A DNA stretch of 64,000 nt, taken from positions 229,177 to 293,176 of the forward strand of contig NZ_JAMBOR010000002.1 of assembly GCF_023715845.1 (NCBI RefSeq), in the 5' to 3' direction. This DNA is from Fictibacillus phosphorivorans. Its GTDB lineage: Bacteria > Bacillota > Bacilli > Bacillales > Fictibacillaceae. The translations under genes were made by a program, and so were the position numbers. Below the pieces are notes generated by a model. That model was not told where the DNA came from. It made no database searches and saw nothing but the letters and a program-made list of their open reading frames with translations. Every line of letters starts with the position of its first letter. Within the stretch, counting starts at the first letter, position 1. Of the stretch, positions 1 through 9,559 are shown piece after piece.

Positions 1-1249
1 CCGTCGAACCTTGACCAAACGCAGTGGTTACTTTCTCGATCTCATAGTTATATAGAATTGAACCCGTTTTCTCGTTAGGCAGGTCAATATTCGTTTTTTG
101 ATCCAGACCAAATTTTGAAATGTAGCTTCTAAACTTCTCGTAGCCTAACTTTTCCCGGACAATTTTTGAGAAGGCTACGTTAGAAGAATTTTGCACCCCT
201 TCATTATATGTGATCGTTCCCCAGCCTTTTCGGTTATGATCACTGATCGGTCTGTTTCCTGGAATTTTATACGATCCAGATTGGAAGGATTCGTTCCCAT
301 TATACTTGCCTTCTTCAATGGCTGCTGCAAGCGTGAATATCTTCATGGTCGAACCAGGTTCAAACGCATCCGAAATAGCAAAGTTGGTATAATTATCAAT
401 TTTCTTTTCATTCGGATTGAATGATGGATAATTAGTCATTCCTAATATTCTGCCAGTCTTAGGATCTGCTACGATTCCAATAATCTTTTCTGGTTCATAT
501 TCCTTTGCAGCTTCTTGAACAGCTTCATCCAGATAGAGCTGTATTTTTTCATCGAGTGTCAGATAAACATCCTTGCCGTGTATAGGCTTTTCAACCGTCT
601 CTTTATTTGCTGGAATCGCACGGCTGAATGCATCTCCAAGAAATGTTACCTTTCCGTCCTTTTCCTGCAAAAACTTATTCAACTGTTTCTCTAGACCCAT
701 GAGACCAGCTTGTACACCTTTTTCTCCATTCCTTGTGTACCCGATGACATGAGATGCAAATGTCTGATTAGGGTAATAGCGCCTTGATTCTCGAAGAAAA
801 TCAATCCCAGCAATCTTCAACTTTTCGATCTGTTCTTTTTTCCGGTAAGATATTTTTCTTCCTGCAGGAATCTCTACTTGGAACCTGCCGTCCTTGCTAA
901 GAAGTTCTTCTAGCTTATCCTCATCTGTATCTAGGATCTTTGCGAGCTTTTTTGCTGCTTCCTCGGGTTCCTTAATATGATTCGGATAATTCTTGTCAAG
1001 AATTGCGATAACACTATAAGAAGGAATGTCTTGTGCGATTACTTCACCATTCCTGTCAAACATCGTTCCACGCTTCGCATCTAGAACATCACTCTTCATC
1101 CATTTTCTCTTACCATATTCAATTAAATCTACACCTTCTGCGGATTGAGAATAGGCAACGAAAAAGAACTTACTTGTTAATACAAAAAAGAGCACGGTAA
1201 ACAAAACCATAAGAATACCTGCTCCCACATTTTTTCTCTTAAGTTTCAT
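1..1249 (-). CDS. pbpB: Penicillin-binding protein 2B, division transpeptidase (partial, C-terminus beyond window)
   Basis: Class B PBP that cross-links septal peptidoglycan with the FtsW glycosyltransferase and the FtsL/DivIC/FtsB subcomplex. The start ATG is at 1249, followed by a short basic stretch and one membrane anchor (about residues 8-30). The dimerisation domain then leads into the transpeptidase domain. The acylation motif STMK follows PGS, and the second motif SSN lies in QNSSNVAF. The KTG box should be beyond base 1, so only about 416 residues are present. It begins 16 bases after the ftsL stop, so the two are almost certainly cotranscribed with rsmH and mraZ. The motifs and the dcw-cluster position together make the call firm. 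Confidence 0.96.
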   Translation of the reverse strand, partial: MKLKRKNVGAGILMVLFTVLFFVLTSKFFFVAYSQSAEGVDLIEYGKRKWMKSDVLDAKRGTMFDRNGEVIAQDIPSYSVIAILDKNYPNHIKEPEEAAKKLAKILDTDEDKLEELLSKDGRFQVEIPAGRKISYRKKEQIEKLKIAGIDFLRESRRYYPNQTFASHVIGYTRNGEKGVQAGLMGLEKQLNKFLQEKDGKVTFLGDAFSRAIPANKETVEKPIHGKDVYLTLDEKIQLYLDEAVQEAAKEYEPEKIIGIVADPKTGRILGMTNYPSFNPNEKKIDNYTNFAISDAFEPGSTMKIFTLAAAIEEGKYNGNESFQSGSYKIPGNRPISDHNRKGWGTITYNEGVQNSSNVAFSKIVREKLGYEKFRSYISKFGLDQKTNIDLPNEKTGSILYNYEIEKVTTAFGQGST

Positions 1250-1264
1250 AACAGCACCTGCTTT

Positions 1265-1630
1265 TTAGTCCTGAACAACTTTTACGTTTTTATCATCAAA
1301 AATAAATCCTTGTTCTTTGGCAATTTTCATAATGCGATTAGGATCACTTAATTCTGTTACTTGTAGGTGATAATCTTCTACGATCTTTGTTTCAGCAGCT
1401 ATATCTCTCTGGATGGTTTCAACCTTTGCTGAAGTCTGATAGACAGATGCGTATAGTGAAATTAGCCATACAAGACCCGCTATCAGAACCACTCCCATCA
1501 TTCCCCAAAGCATCACTTCACCTTTTGTAAAAAGCTTTCGTGAGGGTTGTTCGACCGGTCTAGGATTTTTTTGCGGCTGTTTTTGTGTTTGTATTTGTTG
1601 TTTTTGAACTTGGTAAGCTAAATTACTCAA
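1265..1630 (-). CDS. ftsL: Cell division protein FtsL
   Basis: Bitopic septum protein of 121 residues. The N-terminus is cytoplasmic and rich in Gln, Lys and Pro. One membrane helix spans about residues 39-61, and a short extracytoplasmic heptad-type coiled coil (about 62-105) pairs with DivIC. The sequence of FtsL is poorly conserved, so the identification rests on size (B. subtilis FtsL is near 117 residues), topology, and position between rsmH and pbpB. The gap to rsmH is 15 bases, so translation is probably coupled. Confidence 0.93.
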   Translation of the reverse strand: MSNLAYQVQKQQIQTQKQPQKNPRPVEQPSRKLFTKGEVMLWGMMGVVLIAGLVWLISLYASVYQTSAKVETIQRDIAAETKIVEDYHLQVTELSDPNRIMKIAKEQGFIFDDKNVKVVQD

Positions 1631-1645
1631 TACAATCTCTCCTCT

Positions 1646-2578
1646 CTATTTCTGTTTCTCGGCAATTCTCAGTTTCGCCGATCGAGATCTTCTGTTCTCT
1701 TCAAGCTCATTTTCTGTTGGCACTATTGGTTTGCGTGTGATCAGCTTCAGTGTTGGCATGTATTCATCTGGTATGACAGGGAGCCCTGGAGGGAGTTCCG
1801 GACCTGTACTTGCTTGTTTCAATATATTTTTACAAGCACGATCTTCAAGTGAATGAAATGTAATGACCGCAATACGTCCACCAACGTTTAACAGTTCAAT
1901 GGAGTCTTTGAGTGCATCTTCAAAGGCGTTCAGTTCATCATTAACGGCAATGCGAATGGCTTGAAATGTCCTTTTTGCAGGATGACCACCTGTCCTTCTA
2001 GCAGGTGCAGGGATCGCGTCCTTTATTATTTCGACAAGTTCACCGGTTGTTTGAATTTCTTTTTTCTCTCTAGCTGCTTCAATTTTTCGGGCAATCTGCT
2101 TAGCGAACTTTTCTTCGCCATATCGAGAAATAATTTTCATCAACTCGTGGAAAGACCATTCATTTACAATTTGTTTCGCTGTAAGTTCACTAGACTGATC
2201 CATTCTCATATCTAATTCAGAATCATGCTGATAACTGAATCCTCTTTCGGCTTCATCAAGCTGAGGCGATGAGACTCCAAGATCGAACAGAATCCCATCT
2301 ACTCCATGTACGCCAATGCGGTTCAGTTCTTCTTTTATGTAGCGAAAATTGCTTCGTACGATCGTGAACTTTCCTTCGTATTCCTTCAACACCTGTCGTG
2401 CATTTTCAATCGCTTTGTCATCTTGATCAAAAGCATATAAATGCCCTGTTTCTAGTTGGGACAGAATAAGTGCACTATGGCCTGCCCCTCCCAACGTACA
2501 ATCAACATAAATTCCATCTGGTTTAATGCTTAATGCATCTACTGATTCTTGTTTTAAAACGGTTATATGGTCAAACAA
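1646..2578 (-). CDS. rsmH: 16S rRNA (cytosine-1402-N4)-methyltransferase RsmH (MraW)
   Basis: SAM-dependent methyltransferase acting on N4 of C1402 in the decoding centre of 16S rRNA. The 310 residues match the family length. The SAM-binding glycine motif [10 protein letters not shown] is near residue 28, [11 protein letters not shown] follows near residue 98, and FHSLEDR lies in the C-terminal half. I take the TTG at 2578 as start because AAAGGA lies eight bases upstream and the protein then begins [10 protein letters not shown], as in homologues. It is in the mraZ-rsmH-ftsL-pbpB operon. Confidence 0.97.
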   Translation of the reverse strand: MFDHITVLKQESVDALSIKPDGIYVDCTLGGAGHSALILSQLETGHLYAFDQDDKAIENARQVLKEYEGKFTIVRSNFRYIKEELNRIGVHGVDGILFDLGVSSPQLDEAERGFSYQHDSELDMRMDQSSELTAKQIVNEWSFHELMKIISRYGEEKFAKQIARKIEAAREKKEIQTTGELVEIIKDAIPAPARRTGGHPAKRTFQAIRIAVNDELNAFEDALKDSIELLNVGGRIAVITFHSLEDRACKNILKQASTGPELPPGLPVIPDEYMPTLKLITRKPIVPTENELEENRRSRSAKLRIAEKQK

Positions 2579-2610
2579 TGGAAAATTCCTTTCTGCTGTA
2601 AACTTAAGGG

Positions 2611-3042
2611 TTATAGATCAAAGTCCATGAGACTCTCTGCAATTTCTCCAAAAGAGTCTTCAGATTTTGAGAAATATTCTTCCCAAACGGATTTGCTCCA
2701 AATCTCAATTCTATTCGACACACCTATCACGACGCAATCCTTTTCTAGTTTTGCATAGTCTCTGAGCGGAGATGCAATGTTCACTCTTCCTTGTTTATCC
2801 AGCTGACATTCAGCTGCTCCAGAAAAGAAAAAACGGGTAAATGCCCGTGCATCTTTTTTAGTAAACGGTAGGGCTTTTAATTTTTCCTCAATAACCTTCC
2901 ATTCACTTAAAGGATAGCCGAATACACATTGATCCAATCCGCGAGTCAAAATAAACTCTGTGCCAAGTTCTTCTCGAAACTTGGAGGGGATGATCATACG
3001 TCCTTTTTCATCAATGCTGTGTTGATACTCTCCCATGAACAT
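2611..3042 (-). CDS. mraZ: Transcriptional regulator MraZ
   Basis: SpoVT-AbrB fold DNA-binding protein, first gene of the division/cell-wall cluster. It generally represses its own operon by binding repeats upstream of itself. The 143 residues start [11 protein letters not shown] and contain two copies of the swapped-hairpin domain with DEKGR and DKQGR motifs, diagnostic for MraZ. It lies 32 bases upstream of rsmH. The intergenic region 3043-3123 should hold the promoter and operator, since the bshC terminator at 3124-3151 isolates it from upstream transcription. Confidence 0.97.
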   Translation of the reverse strand: MFMGEYQHSIDEKGRMIIPSKFREELGTEFILTRGLDQCVFGYPLSEWKVIEEKLKALPFTKKDARAFTRFFFSGAAECQLDKQGRVNIASPLRDYAKLEKDCVVIGVSNRIEIWSKSVWEEYFSKSEDSFGEIAESLMDFDL

Positions 3043-3123
3043 ATGATCACCCCACTTTCTCCCCTAAATCTACCACAACGCTCCACTTTTCACCACTACA
3101 AGTATTATTCGTTTACAAAAAAA

Positions 3124-3151
3124 AAAATCCTGCTGTCTAACAGGATTTTTT
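3124..3151 (-). terminator. Intrinsic terminator after bshC
   Basis: Stem AAAATCCTG / CAGGATTTT with an eight-base loop. On the minus strand it is followed by a long T tract (the A run 3115-3127 on the plus strand). It separates bshC from the mraZ promoter. Confidence 0.85.
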
Positions 3152-3170
3152 CGTAATATTTTTTTATATT

Positions 3171-4793
3171 TTATAAGTAAACAATTTTATGTTTTTCATT
3201 GAAACAATAAGGGTATTCTAGTAGGTCTTTTATTAGATCTGAGCCTTCTTCGTTCAAATATTGATACACGTTCCATACTCTTTCTTGCAACACACCACCG
3301 GGCTTTAACTCCAGCATAATCTCATCAAATTCAGCCAGTGGAACCTTTACTTTTTGTCTAACGCGCTGTTCCATCTTATGTTCAATATAACTAACTTCAG
3401 ATAGAATGCGATTTAAGTTTTGTTCTGTGACAGGAAGCAGTTTAGGATCTATTTCTTCAGCAAGTTTTACAAGCTGTGAATAGGATTTGACGATATCAGA
3501 TCTTACAGCCTCTATTGAATCATTTGTTTCAACCGGTCTGTTCACATTGAACCAATTTCTTTTGTATTTATCTGTCCCTTCTTCTAACACTTGTTCCACT
3601 TTAAGCTCTTTAGAAGATAGAAGGCTATTAATTCTTCCTGAAACGAGAGTGATTGAGAGTCTTGGCATCAACACAGGCATTTTTCGTTCAAAATGATGGA
3701 ATATCTTCCCTAGCGAAGCCCAATAAGAAATCTCTCCAGGTCCTGCTATAAAGGATAATGTCGGCAGCAAGAACTCCTGCATTAATGGCCGAGTCACTAC
3801 ATTGTTGCTGAATTTTTCCGGAGAACGTTTCGCTTCCCGCAACAGTTCTTCTTCAGAAATGCTAAAGTCCTCTTCTTTAGATGTGAACCCATTCCCATTT
3901 CGAAAAAGCAGAATACGCTCCCCATTTTTAGTATAAAAGAGGTGAGCATTATTTTCTTGAACCTCAATCGGATCAGTAAATCCTGCTTCATTCAAATTCT
4001 TTGTTTGTGTTTTAAATGCGTGATCGATATTAACATTGTTGCGAATCATCCGTTCAAGGAACTTCGATTGAAGCTTTTTGAATGCAGGATCTCCGGCATC
4101 CAATAAAATTAGCCCTTCTTTCGAAAACCAATTCGAAAGAAGTTTTGCAAAAAAGGTCACGATCGAGTCTGATTCGTAAAGAAGACGTTCCGTTTGTGCA
4201 AGGAAATCATTTGTAAAAGCAGTTTCTCCGAACGAACGAAAAACATAATGAAGCCAAGGCTTGACATCATCTGGATTCCATTCCCAGAGTGAAGCCGATG
4301 ATTTTACAGATGTCGCAGCTTTTAATGAAATTTTCTTAGCCGTATCATTCTTCGGTACCCTAACATGATTAATCTCATCCATATCATGATCTTCACCTGC
4401 AATCCAGAAAACAGGAGCTACAGGAACACCCAGCTCTCTTTCTGCCTGTTTGGCTAATTGAATGGTGCTGATGCATTTATAGATAACGAGCAGCGGTCCG
4501 GAAAGAAGACCCGCTTGCTGACCTCCCACAACGGCTAGCCCATCACTGTTTTTTAATTTATCAATATTATTCCGTGTTTGATCAGAAGTACCAATTCTAT
4601 GGTTATATGAATCCAAGTATTCAGTCAGGTCATTTCTTGGAAAAGTATATTGCTTTAACTCCTGCTGTCTCATTGAAAGTGCACTTCTGTTAAAGGGCTC
4701 TTTATAATCAAAAAAACCGACAGCATCTTCATCTCCATTAACGTACTTCTCTAGAAATGGAGATGTCTGAAGTTTAATTTCCTCCAGTCTCAT
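3171..4793 (-). CDS. bshC: Bacillithiol biosynthesis cysteine-adding enzyme BshC
   Basis: Final step of bacillithiol synthesis: joins cysteine to glucosaminyl-malate in the cytoplasm. At 540 residues it matches the family (B. subtilis YllA is about 539). The Rossmann-like core carries GGQQAGLLSGPLLVIYK near residues 91-107, followed by FWIAGEDHDMDEINH; the C-terminal part has a long coiled coil. The start ATG at 4793 has AAGGAAG upstream. It sits directly upstream of mraZ as in B. subtilis, but with its own terminator. Confidence 0.97.
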   Translation of the reverse strand: MRLEEIKLQTSPFLEKYVNGDEDAVGFFDYKEPFNRSALSMRQQELKQYTFPRNDLTEYLDSYNHRIGTSDQTRNNIDKLKNSDGLAVVGGQQAGLLSGPLLVIYKCISTIQLAKQAERELGVPVAPVFWIAGEDHDMDEINHVRVPKNDTAKKISLKAATSVKSSASLWEWNPDDVKPWLHYVFRSFGETAFTNDFLAQTERLLYESDSIVTFFAKLLSNWFSKEGLILLDAGDPAFKKLQSKFLERMIRNNVNIDHAFKTQTKNLNEAGFTDPIEVQENNAHLFYTKNGERILLFRNGNGFTSKEEDFSISEEELLREAKRSPEKFSNNVVTRPLMQEFLLPTLSFIAGPGEISYWASLGKIFHHFERKMPVLMPRLSITLVSGRINSLLSSKELKVEQVLEEGTDKYKRNWFNVNRPVETNDSIEAVRSDIVKSYSQLVKLAEEIDPKLLPVTEQNLNRILSEVSYIEHKMEQRVRQKVKVPLAEFDEIMLELKPGGVLQERVWNVYQYLNEEGSDLIKDLLEYPYCFNEKHKIVYL

Positions 4794-4896
4794 TTATGTA
4801 CTTCCTTTCTGCATATCAATTACATCCTTAACGAGTATAGCAAAGAAACGGCAAAGGTTATAAAAGATATGCTCTAAGCCTCAAGAATGCTTTTTA

Positions 4897-5250
4897 TTAT
4901 TCCATATGTAAGTAAAGAAAAATAGCCGAATGAAAGATTAAGAACTGCAATCGCCAGTTCAGTCTGAAGATCTTCAAAAGCGCTAAGTGCAGATCATTCT
5001 TCCAGCTCAGTAACGAAAAAACGACACTTCCCGTTACAAACAACAAAATTAAAACCCAATAATAAGATTGACCCCAAATTACAACTGTCATTCTTTCTAT
5101 AGAGAGGAATAAGAAAAAAGTTGTGATATCGCTACTAACTTTAAATGCTTTTTTCTTAGTTATTTGATAGATACTCTTATTAACAAAAAATAGAACAAGA
5201 TATGGTCCTGTTATGCATGTAGCCATAACCGAACCAATAACACTAGACAA
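4897..5250 (-). CDS. DUF3397-type integral membrane protein
   Basis: A 117-residue, very hydrophobic protein with about four predicted membrane helices and short loops. I recognise it as the DUF3397 family, found next to the ketopantoate reductase-like ylbQ and bshC in many Bacillaceae. No enzymatic motif is visible and the function is unknown. It starts four bases after the panE stop, so the two are probably cotranscribed. The family name comes from context and recall, not from a search. Confidence 0.8.
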   Translation of the reverse strand: MSSVIGSVMATCITGPYLVLFFVNKSIYQITKKKAFKVSSDITTFFLFLSIERMTVVIWGQSYYWVLILLFVTGSVVFSLLSWKNDLHLALLKIFRLNWRLQFLIFHSAIFLYLHME

Positions 5251-5254
5251 CCAC

Positions 5255-6148
5255 TCATCCTCTCCAATCCAACGCTTTAACAGCCTTTAACACAAATCTT
5301 GAACAAGGAACCTGTATGTTTCTATGGTTTGCACGCTCAATAATTTCACCTGTTATGCTGTCAATTTCCGTTTGTTGGCCGCTTTCGACGCTCTTTAGCA
5401 TAGAAGAGCGGTTAGAGGAAGTATTTCTGCAAAGGACTAACAATTCCTTCCAAAGTTCTTCCCGTTTATGATTCATATCTAAAACGAAGATAGATTCTTC
5501 AAAAAGGTCCTTCATGATGGAGAGCGCATATTCATTTTCCACGAGTTGTCCGTTCGTTATTCTAAGGAGAGCTGTTAAGGGATTTATAGAAGCGTTCATG
5601 ATCAATTTAATGTAGAGCATCTCTTCCCAATCACTTTCAGAAGTAATAGGGAAATTTGTGTCACGAAGGATATCAACCCATTGAGAAGTTAATTCACCTT
5701 TAATGGAAGAGACCTTAATCTTACCTTTTCCCAAGTGATTAACCGTTGAGTATCCGTCTTTACCTGCTCCGTGCTCCACAACTCCCACTAGGAGGTTCTG
5801 CTGGGGAAGACGCTCTAGAAGTTTCAGATGGCTGATCCCGTTCTGTAAAAATAGGTAAGAAACCTCTTGGAATCTTTTATCTTGCAAAAAGGATAATTCA
5901 AGTATCGCCGTTTGTTTCACCGAAATGATACAGTACGATTCCTCTCCTTTATATTCCTTAACAGGTACGGCTCTTACGTAAACGATATCCTCGTTATTCG
6001 ATTGATTTTTATAGGTTATGCCATTTCGATTGATACATGCAGCTTGTTCACGTGTTCGGGTATAGATAACAGGTTCATGACCCTTCTTTTTTAAAAAATA
6101 AGAAATTAGAAGGCCGATTGCGCCCCCTCCGATCACACCAATATTCAT
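5255..6148 (-). CDS. panE: 2-dehydropantoate 2-reductase (ketopantoate reductase)
   Basis: NADPH-dependent reduction of ketopantoate to pantoate in CoA synthesis; corresponds to YlbQ by position. The dinucleotide-binding motif GVIGGGAIG is at residues 4-12, and the C-terminal helical domain has the KLIMNASINPLTAL segment typical of the family. I choose ATG 6148 because AGGAGG precedes it at ideal spacing; an in-frame ATG at 6169 has no ribosome site. The length is 297 residues. Bacilli can carry two such paralogues, so true PanE activity is likely but not proven. Confidence 0.88.
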   Translation of the reverse strand: MNIGVIGGGAIGLLISYFLKKKGHEPVIYTRTREQAACINRNGITYKNQSNNEDIVYVRAVPVKEYKGEESYCIISVKQTAILELSFLQDKRFQEVSYLFLQNGISHLKLLERLPQQNLLVGVVEHGAGKDGYSTVNHLGKGKIKVSSIKGELTSQWVDILRDTNFPITSESDWEEMLYIKLIMNASINPLTALLRITNGQLVENEYALSIMKDLFEESIFVLDMNHKREELWKELLVLCRNTSSNRSSMLKSVESGQQTEIDSITGEIIERANHRNIQVPCSRFVLKAVKALDWRG

Positions 6149-6202
6149 TATATGCCTCCTGTACTGCAATCATTTTCTTAGTATGATTCTACCATATAAA
6201 AC

Positions 6203-6226
6203 ACCCCTCCTTTAAAGGAGGGGTGC
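6203..6226 (-). terminator. Intrinsic terminator after the acyl-CoA carboxylase operon
   Basis: A perfect 12-bp inverted repeat CACCCCTCCTTT / AAAGGAGGGGTG, followed on the minus strand by TTTTATATGG. It ends the 9393-6230 operon before panE. Confidence 0.85.
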
Positions 6227-6229
6227 CTG

Positions 6230-7768
6230 TTATACAGGATATACAGGATGCTTGCGTTCACTGAAAACCATTTCTTTGTTTTCATAAAAACGAAATCGTT
6301 TTTTAAGTTCATCTCTTAGGGAAGCAGGTGAAACGATGTCATCAATGATCATTTCTGAAGCTAACTTGTAAATATCAATATGTTCTTTGTATTCCTGTTG
6401 TTTTTGTTGTACGAATTGAATACGCTCTTTCACATCTTCAATCTCATTAATTTTATTCGAATATACGGCATTTACCGCTGCTTCAGGTCCCATAACAGCA
6501 ATCTGTGCTGTTGGTAGTGCTAAGCAGCAATCCGGTTCAAACGCAGGACCAGCCATTGCATAAAGACCAGCACCATATGCCTTACGAACGATTACTGAGA
6601 TTTTCGGTACGGTGACATCGCTCATCGCAGCGATCAGTTTTGCTCCATGTCGGATAATTCCAGCCCGCTCAACTTTTGTTCCGATCATAAAACCAGGAAC
6701 ATCCGACAAGAAAAGAAGGGGGATCGAGAAAGCATCGCACAGTGTTATAAAACGTGCAGCTTTATCCGCTGAATCTACAAATAATACACCGCCTTTTACC
6801 TTCGGCTGATTAGCTATGATCCCGACTGGCTTTCCATCGATACGACCAAACCCAGTAACGATTTCTTGAGCGAACAACTTTTTCATTTCAAAGAAGCTGT
6901 CCTCGTCAATCAATCTATCGATAAACTCATACATATCGAACGGAACATTCTGGTTTTCAGGTACAATCTCCTCCAGTTCTCTACCTGCTTTTGGAGATAG
7001 AGGATCAGAAACCGGCGCTTTTTCTTTATAATTGTGAGGGAAATAAGAAAGATAACGGCGAGCTTCATTAATGGCTTCTGTCTCATCATTTGCCAGAACA
7101 TCACCACATCCGCTTACCGAACAATGCATTCTGGCTCCACCCATTTCTTCTAGCGTTACTTTTTCACCAATAACTTTTTCGGCCATCCGCGGACTTCCTA
7201 AATACATGGAAGCGTTCTGGTCAACCATGATCACTACATCACAGAAAGCTGGAATATATGCTCCACCTGCTGCTGAAGGACCGAATAAGATACAGATCTG
7301 AGGAATCATCCCTGACATCTTTACTTGATTATAAAAAATCTTCCCTGCTCCTCGCCGATTAGGAAACATATCGATTTGATCTGTTATTCTTGCTCCCGCT
7401 GAATCAACAAGATACAGCATCGGTACTTTTAACTTTTGAGCCGTTTCTTGTATTCGGATGATTTTTTCAACCGTTCGAGCTCCCCAAGATCCTGCCTTTA
7501 CGGTCGAATCGTTGGCCATCACACAAACCGTTTTCCCGCCAATCTTTCCAATAGCAGTGACCACACCATCGGCAGGAAGATCACCTGCTTGGTTGTTGGC
7601 AAACTTGGCATCCTCTACTGTGTAATCACCATCATCGAATAATTGTTTAAGACGGTCACGTACGAACATTTTATTTTGTGCTTTGTTTTTTTCGTGATAT
7701 TTTTGAGCTCCGCCTGCTTCGATCTGTTCAATTTTCTCTTTCAGCTGATTTTCTAATTTTGCTACCAT
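6230..7768 (-). CDS. Acyl-CoA carboxylase carboxyltransferase (beta) subunit, PccB/YngE type
   Basis: Transfers carboxyl from carboxybiotin to an acyl-CoA (propionyl-, methylcrotonyl- or acetyl-CoA type; the substrate is not readable from sequence). About 512 residues, with both crotonase-fold halves in one chain, unlike split AccA/AccD. Visible motifs are GPSAAGGAYIPAFCD and MYLGSPRM in the first half, GFMIGTKVE and AYGAGLYAMAG in the second. ATG 7768 has better spacing to AAGGAGG than ATG 7771. It forms an operon with a biotin carrier and a biotin carboxylase. The set resembles yngE/yngHB/yngH of B. subtilis but sits here between ylbQ and ylbP. Confidence 0.92.
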   Translation of the reverse strand: MVAKLENQLKEKIEQIEAGGAQKYHEKNKAQNKMFVRDRLKQLFDDGDYTVEDAKFANNQAGDLPADGVVTAIGKIGGKTVCVMANDSTVKAGSWGARTVEKIIRIQETAQKLKVPMLYLVDSAGARITDQIDMFPNRRGAGKIFYNQVKMSGMIPQICILFGPSAAGGAYIPAFCDVVIMVDQNASMYLGSPRMAEKVIGEKVTLEEMGGARMHCSVSGCGDVLANDETEAINEARRYLSYFPHNYKEKAPVSDPLSPKAGRELEEIVPENQNVPFDMYEFIDRLIDEDSFFEMKKLFAQEIVTGFGRIDGKPVGIIANQPKVKGGVLFVDSADKAARFITLCDAFSIPLLFLSDVPGFMIGTKVERAGIIRHGAKLIAAMSDVTVPKISVIVRKAYGAGLYAMAGPAFEPDCCLALPTAQIAVMGPEAAVNAVYSNKINEIEDVKERIQFVQQKQQEYKEHIDIYKLASEMIIDDIVSPASLRDELKKRFRFYENKEMVFSERKHPVYPV

Positions 7769-7785
7769 CATGTACCTCCTTAAGA

Positions 7786-7801
7786 GAGTGAGCGCTCGCT
7801 C
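7786..7801. promoter_or_regulatory. GC-rich inverted repeat, candidate TetR-type operator
   Basis: GAGTGAGCGCTCGCTC is a 16-base near-palindrome (mismatch at positions 4 and 13). It lies between the biotin carrier gene and the carboxyltransferase start. TetR-family regulators of acyl-CoA genes in Firmicutes bind palindromes of similar TGA..TCA architecture. There is no T tract, so it is not a terminator. Which regulator binds, if any, is unknown. Confidence 0.45.
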
Positions 7802-7818
7802 AGAATGTAGTCATAACT

Positions 7819-8031
7819 TTATTTTAAGGTAACGAGAACGTCTCCCTCATTTACAAAATCACCAGATGCAAACTTGATGCTTTCAACTGTTCCAGCCTCT
7901 GCAGCATCGACTGGAATCTCCATTTTCATAGATTCCAAAATGATTACGGTTTGTCCTGCTGTTACTTCATCACCTTCACTTACTAATACTTGCCATACTG
8001 TCCCTGCCATAGATGCTGTAATTTCCTTCAT
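7819..8031 (-). CDS. Small biotin carboxyl carrier protein (YngHB type)
   Basis: A stand-alone biotinyl domain of 70 residues. The biotinylation motif ESMKME is near residues 34-39, with the target lysine in its centre, flanked by the two half-domains of the lipoyl/biotinyl fold (glycine-aspartate turns at GDEVTAG and GDFVNEG). It shuttles carboxybiotin between the carboxylase (8050-9393) and transferase (6230-7768). The 18-base gap to the biotin carboxylase implies cotranscription. Confidence 0.93.
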   Translation of the reverse strand: MKEITASMAGTVWQVLVSEGDEVTAGQTVIILESMKMEIPVDAAEAGTVESIKFASGDFVNEGDVLVTLK

Positions 8032-8049
8032 GTTTCTCTCTCCTTTTGA

Positions 8050-9393
8050 TTACGTTCTACTTACTGATCTTTTGCTAAGAAATTCTGTCGTGTAGTTCCC
8101 TCTTATAAATCCTTCTTCTTCTAAAAGCTGCTGAAAAAGAAGAGCGTTTGTTTTAAGCCCTTTGATCTGGATGCTGTCAAAGAAACGCTTTGCACTTTCT
8201 AGACATTCAGATCGATTGGAATCGCTTACAATAATCTTCGCAATCATTGGGTCATAAAAAGGTGTAACCTGGTTTCCACTTTCATAACCCGTATCGATTC
8301 TAACATTATCCATATCTGGCCATACTAATTCTTCAATCTTTCCAGGTGCAGGGAAGAAAGTGACAGGGTCTTCTGCGTACAGTCTAAATTCCATCGCATG
8401 CCCTTTGCTCATGATCTCCGTTTGTGTGAGAGGTAAAGCTTCACCTTGTGCGATCTGTATCTGCCATCTTACCAGATCAAGCCCCGTGATACTTTCTGTT
8501 ACCGGATGCTCAACTTGAAGACGTGTATTCATTTCAAGGAAATAGAAGTCTCCGTTTTCACTTACTACGAATTCCACTGTTCCTGCATTTACATAATTTA
8601 CAGCTTTAGCCGCTTCAACTGCAGCTTCTGTAATTTTTGAACGAAGGGTTTCTGTTAGAAATGGTGAAGGAGATTCTTCTACCACTTTCTGATTTCTGCG
8701 TTGGATGCTGCAATCACGTTCGTATAAGTGAACAATATTTCCTAGTGTATCACCCATAATTTGAACTTCGATATGCCTTGCGTTCTCAATACATTTCTCA
8801 ATAAACATTCTTCCTGAACCAAAATAATTCTTTGCTCTTTGCTGAGATGAAACAAAATGTTTATGAAGATCTTCCTTATTCTCGCATTTTACCATTCCAA
8901 TTCCGCCACCACCGCTGCTTGCTTTTAACATAACAGGATAGCCGATCTGTTCAGCGAGTTTCACACCTTCTTCTACATCATCGATTGGTTCGATCGTCCC
9001 TGGCACGATGGGAACGCCTGCTTGCTGCATCGTTTTTCGAGCCATGATCTTATCACCCATCCACTCAATCGTTTGAGGCGATGGGCCTATAAATGTAATA
9101 CCTGCTTCTTCTATTTTTTTAGCAAACTCGTCATTTTCAGATAAAAGCCCATACCCAGGGTGAACAGCATCAACTTTTTGATCGATAGCGATTTTTAATA
9201 TGGTATCACTTTGCAAATATGATTTTGCAACGGGTGATTCCCCAATATGTATTGCCTCATCCGCAGCCTTCACAAAAGGGAGGTCTCTGTCTGCATCAGA
9301 ATAAACAGCAACTGTTTCAATATTCATTTCTTTACACGTTTGAATAATTCGAAGTGCGATTTCTCCTCGGTTTGCGATTAAGATTTTTTTCAT
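8050..9393 (-). CDS. Biotin carboxylase subunit of acyl-CoA carboxylase
   Basis: ATP-dependent carboxylation of biotin on the adjacent carrier. It is an AccC-type ATP-grasp protein of 447 residues. The N-terminus is MKKILIANRGEIALR, the glycine-rich ATP loop reads ASSGGGGIGMV, and EMNTRLQVEHPVTE carries the metal- and biotin-binding residues. ATG 9393 is chosen because GGAGG lies six bases upstream; in-frame ATGs further upstream lack a usable ribosome site. It is a second biotin carboxylase, distinct from the one inside pycA. No accB/accC fatty acid locus is in this window. Confidence 0.93.
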   Translation of the reverse strand: MKKILIANRGEIALRIIQTCKEMNIETVAVYSDADRDLPFVKAADEAIHIGESPVAKSYLQSDTILKIAIDQKVDAVHPGYGLLSENDEFAKKIEEAGITFIGPSPQTIEWMGDKIMARKTMQQAGVPIVPGTIEPIDDVEEGVKLAEQIGYPVMLKASSGGGGIGMVKCENKEDLHKHFVSSQQRAKNYFGSGRMFIEKCIENARHIEVQIMGDTLGNIVHLYERDCSIQRRNQKVVEESPSPFLTETLRSKITEAAVEAAKAVNYVNAGTVEFVVSENGDFYFLEMNTRLQVEHPVTESITGLDLVRWQIQIAQGEALPLTQTEIMSKGHAMEFRLYAEDPVTFFPAPGKIEELVWPDMDNVRIDTGYESGNQVTPFYDPMIAKIIVSDSNRSECLESAKRFFDSIQIKGLKTNALLFQQLLEEEGFIRGNYTTEFLSKRSVSRT

Positions 9394-9559
9394 CTTCATC
9401 CTCCTTCCTGTTGTCAACATTACCTTTTTCGACAAAAAGGCTCTTTTTCCTTTTTTGAAAGCGCAAACTAAACGAATATTTTATTTTTAAAGAATTTTTA
9501 GCATAATTAGTATATACTATAAGTATAGAGAAAAGTACAGAATGACTGGGGGAGAGAAG

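Noticed and set aside
6230..9393. Fatty acid synthesis acetyl-CoA carboxylase
   Set aside because: The transferase is a single fused chain and the carrier is a 70-residue domain, unlike AccA/AccD/AccB; it fits the YngE/YngHB/YngH type.
9456..9469. cre-like TGAAAGCGCAAACT upstream of the biotin carboxylase gene
   Set aside because: The second half departs from the cre consensus (two key mismatches), and it is not palindromic.
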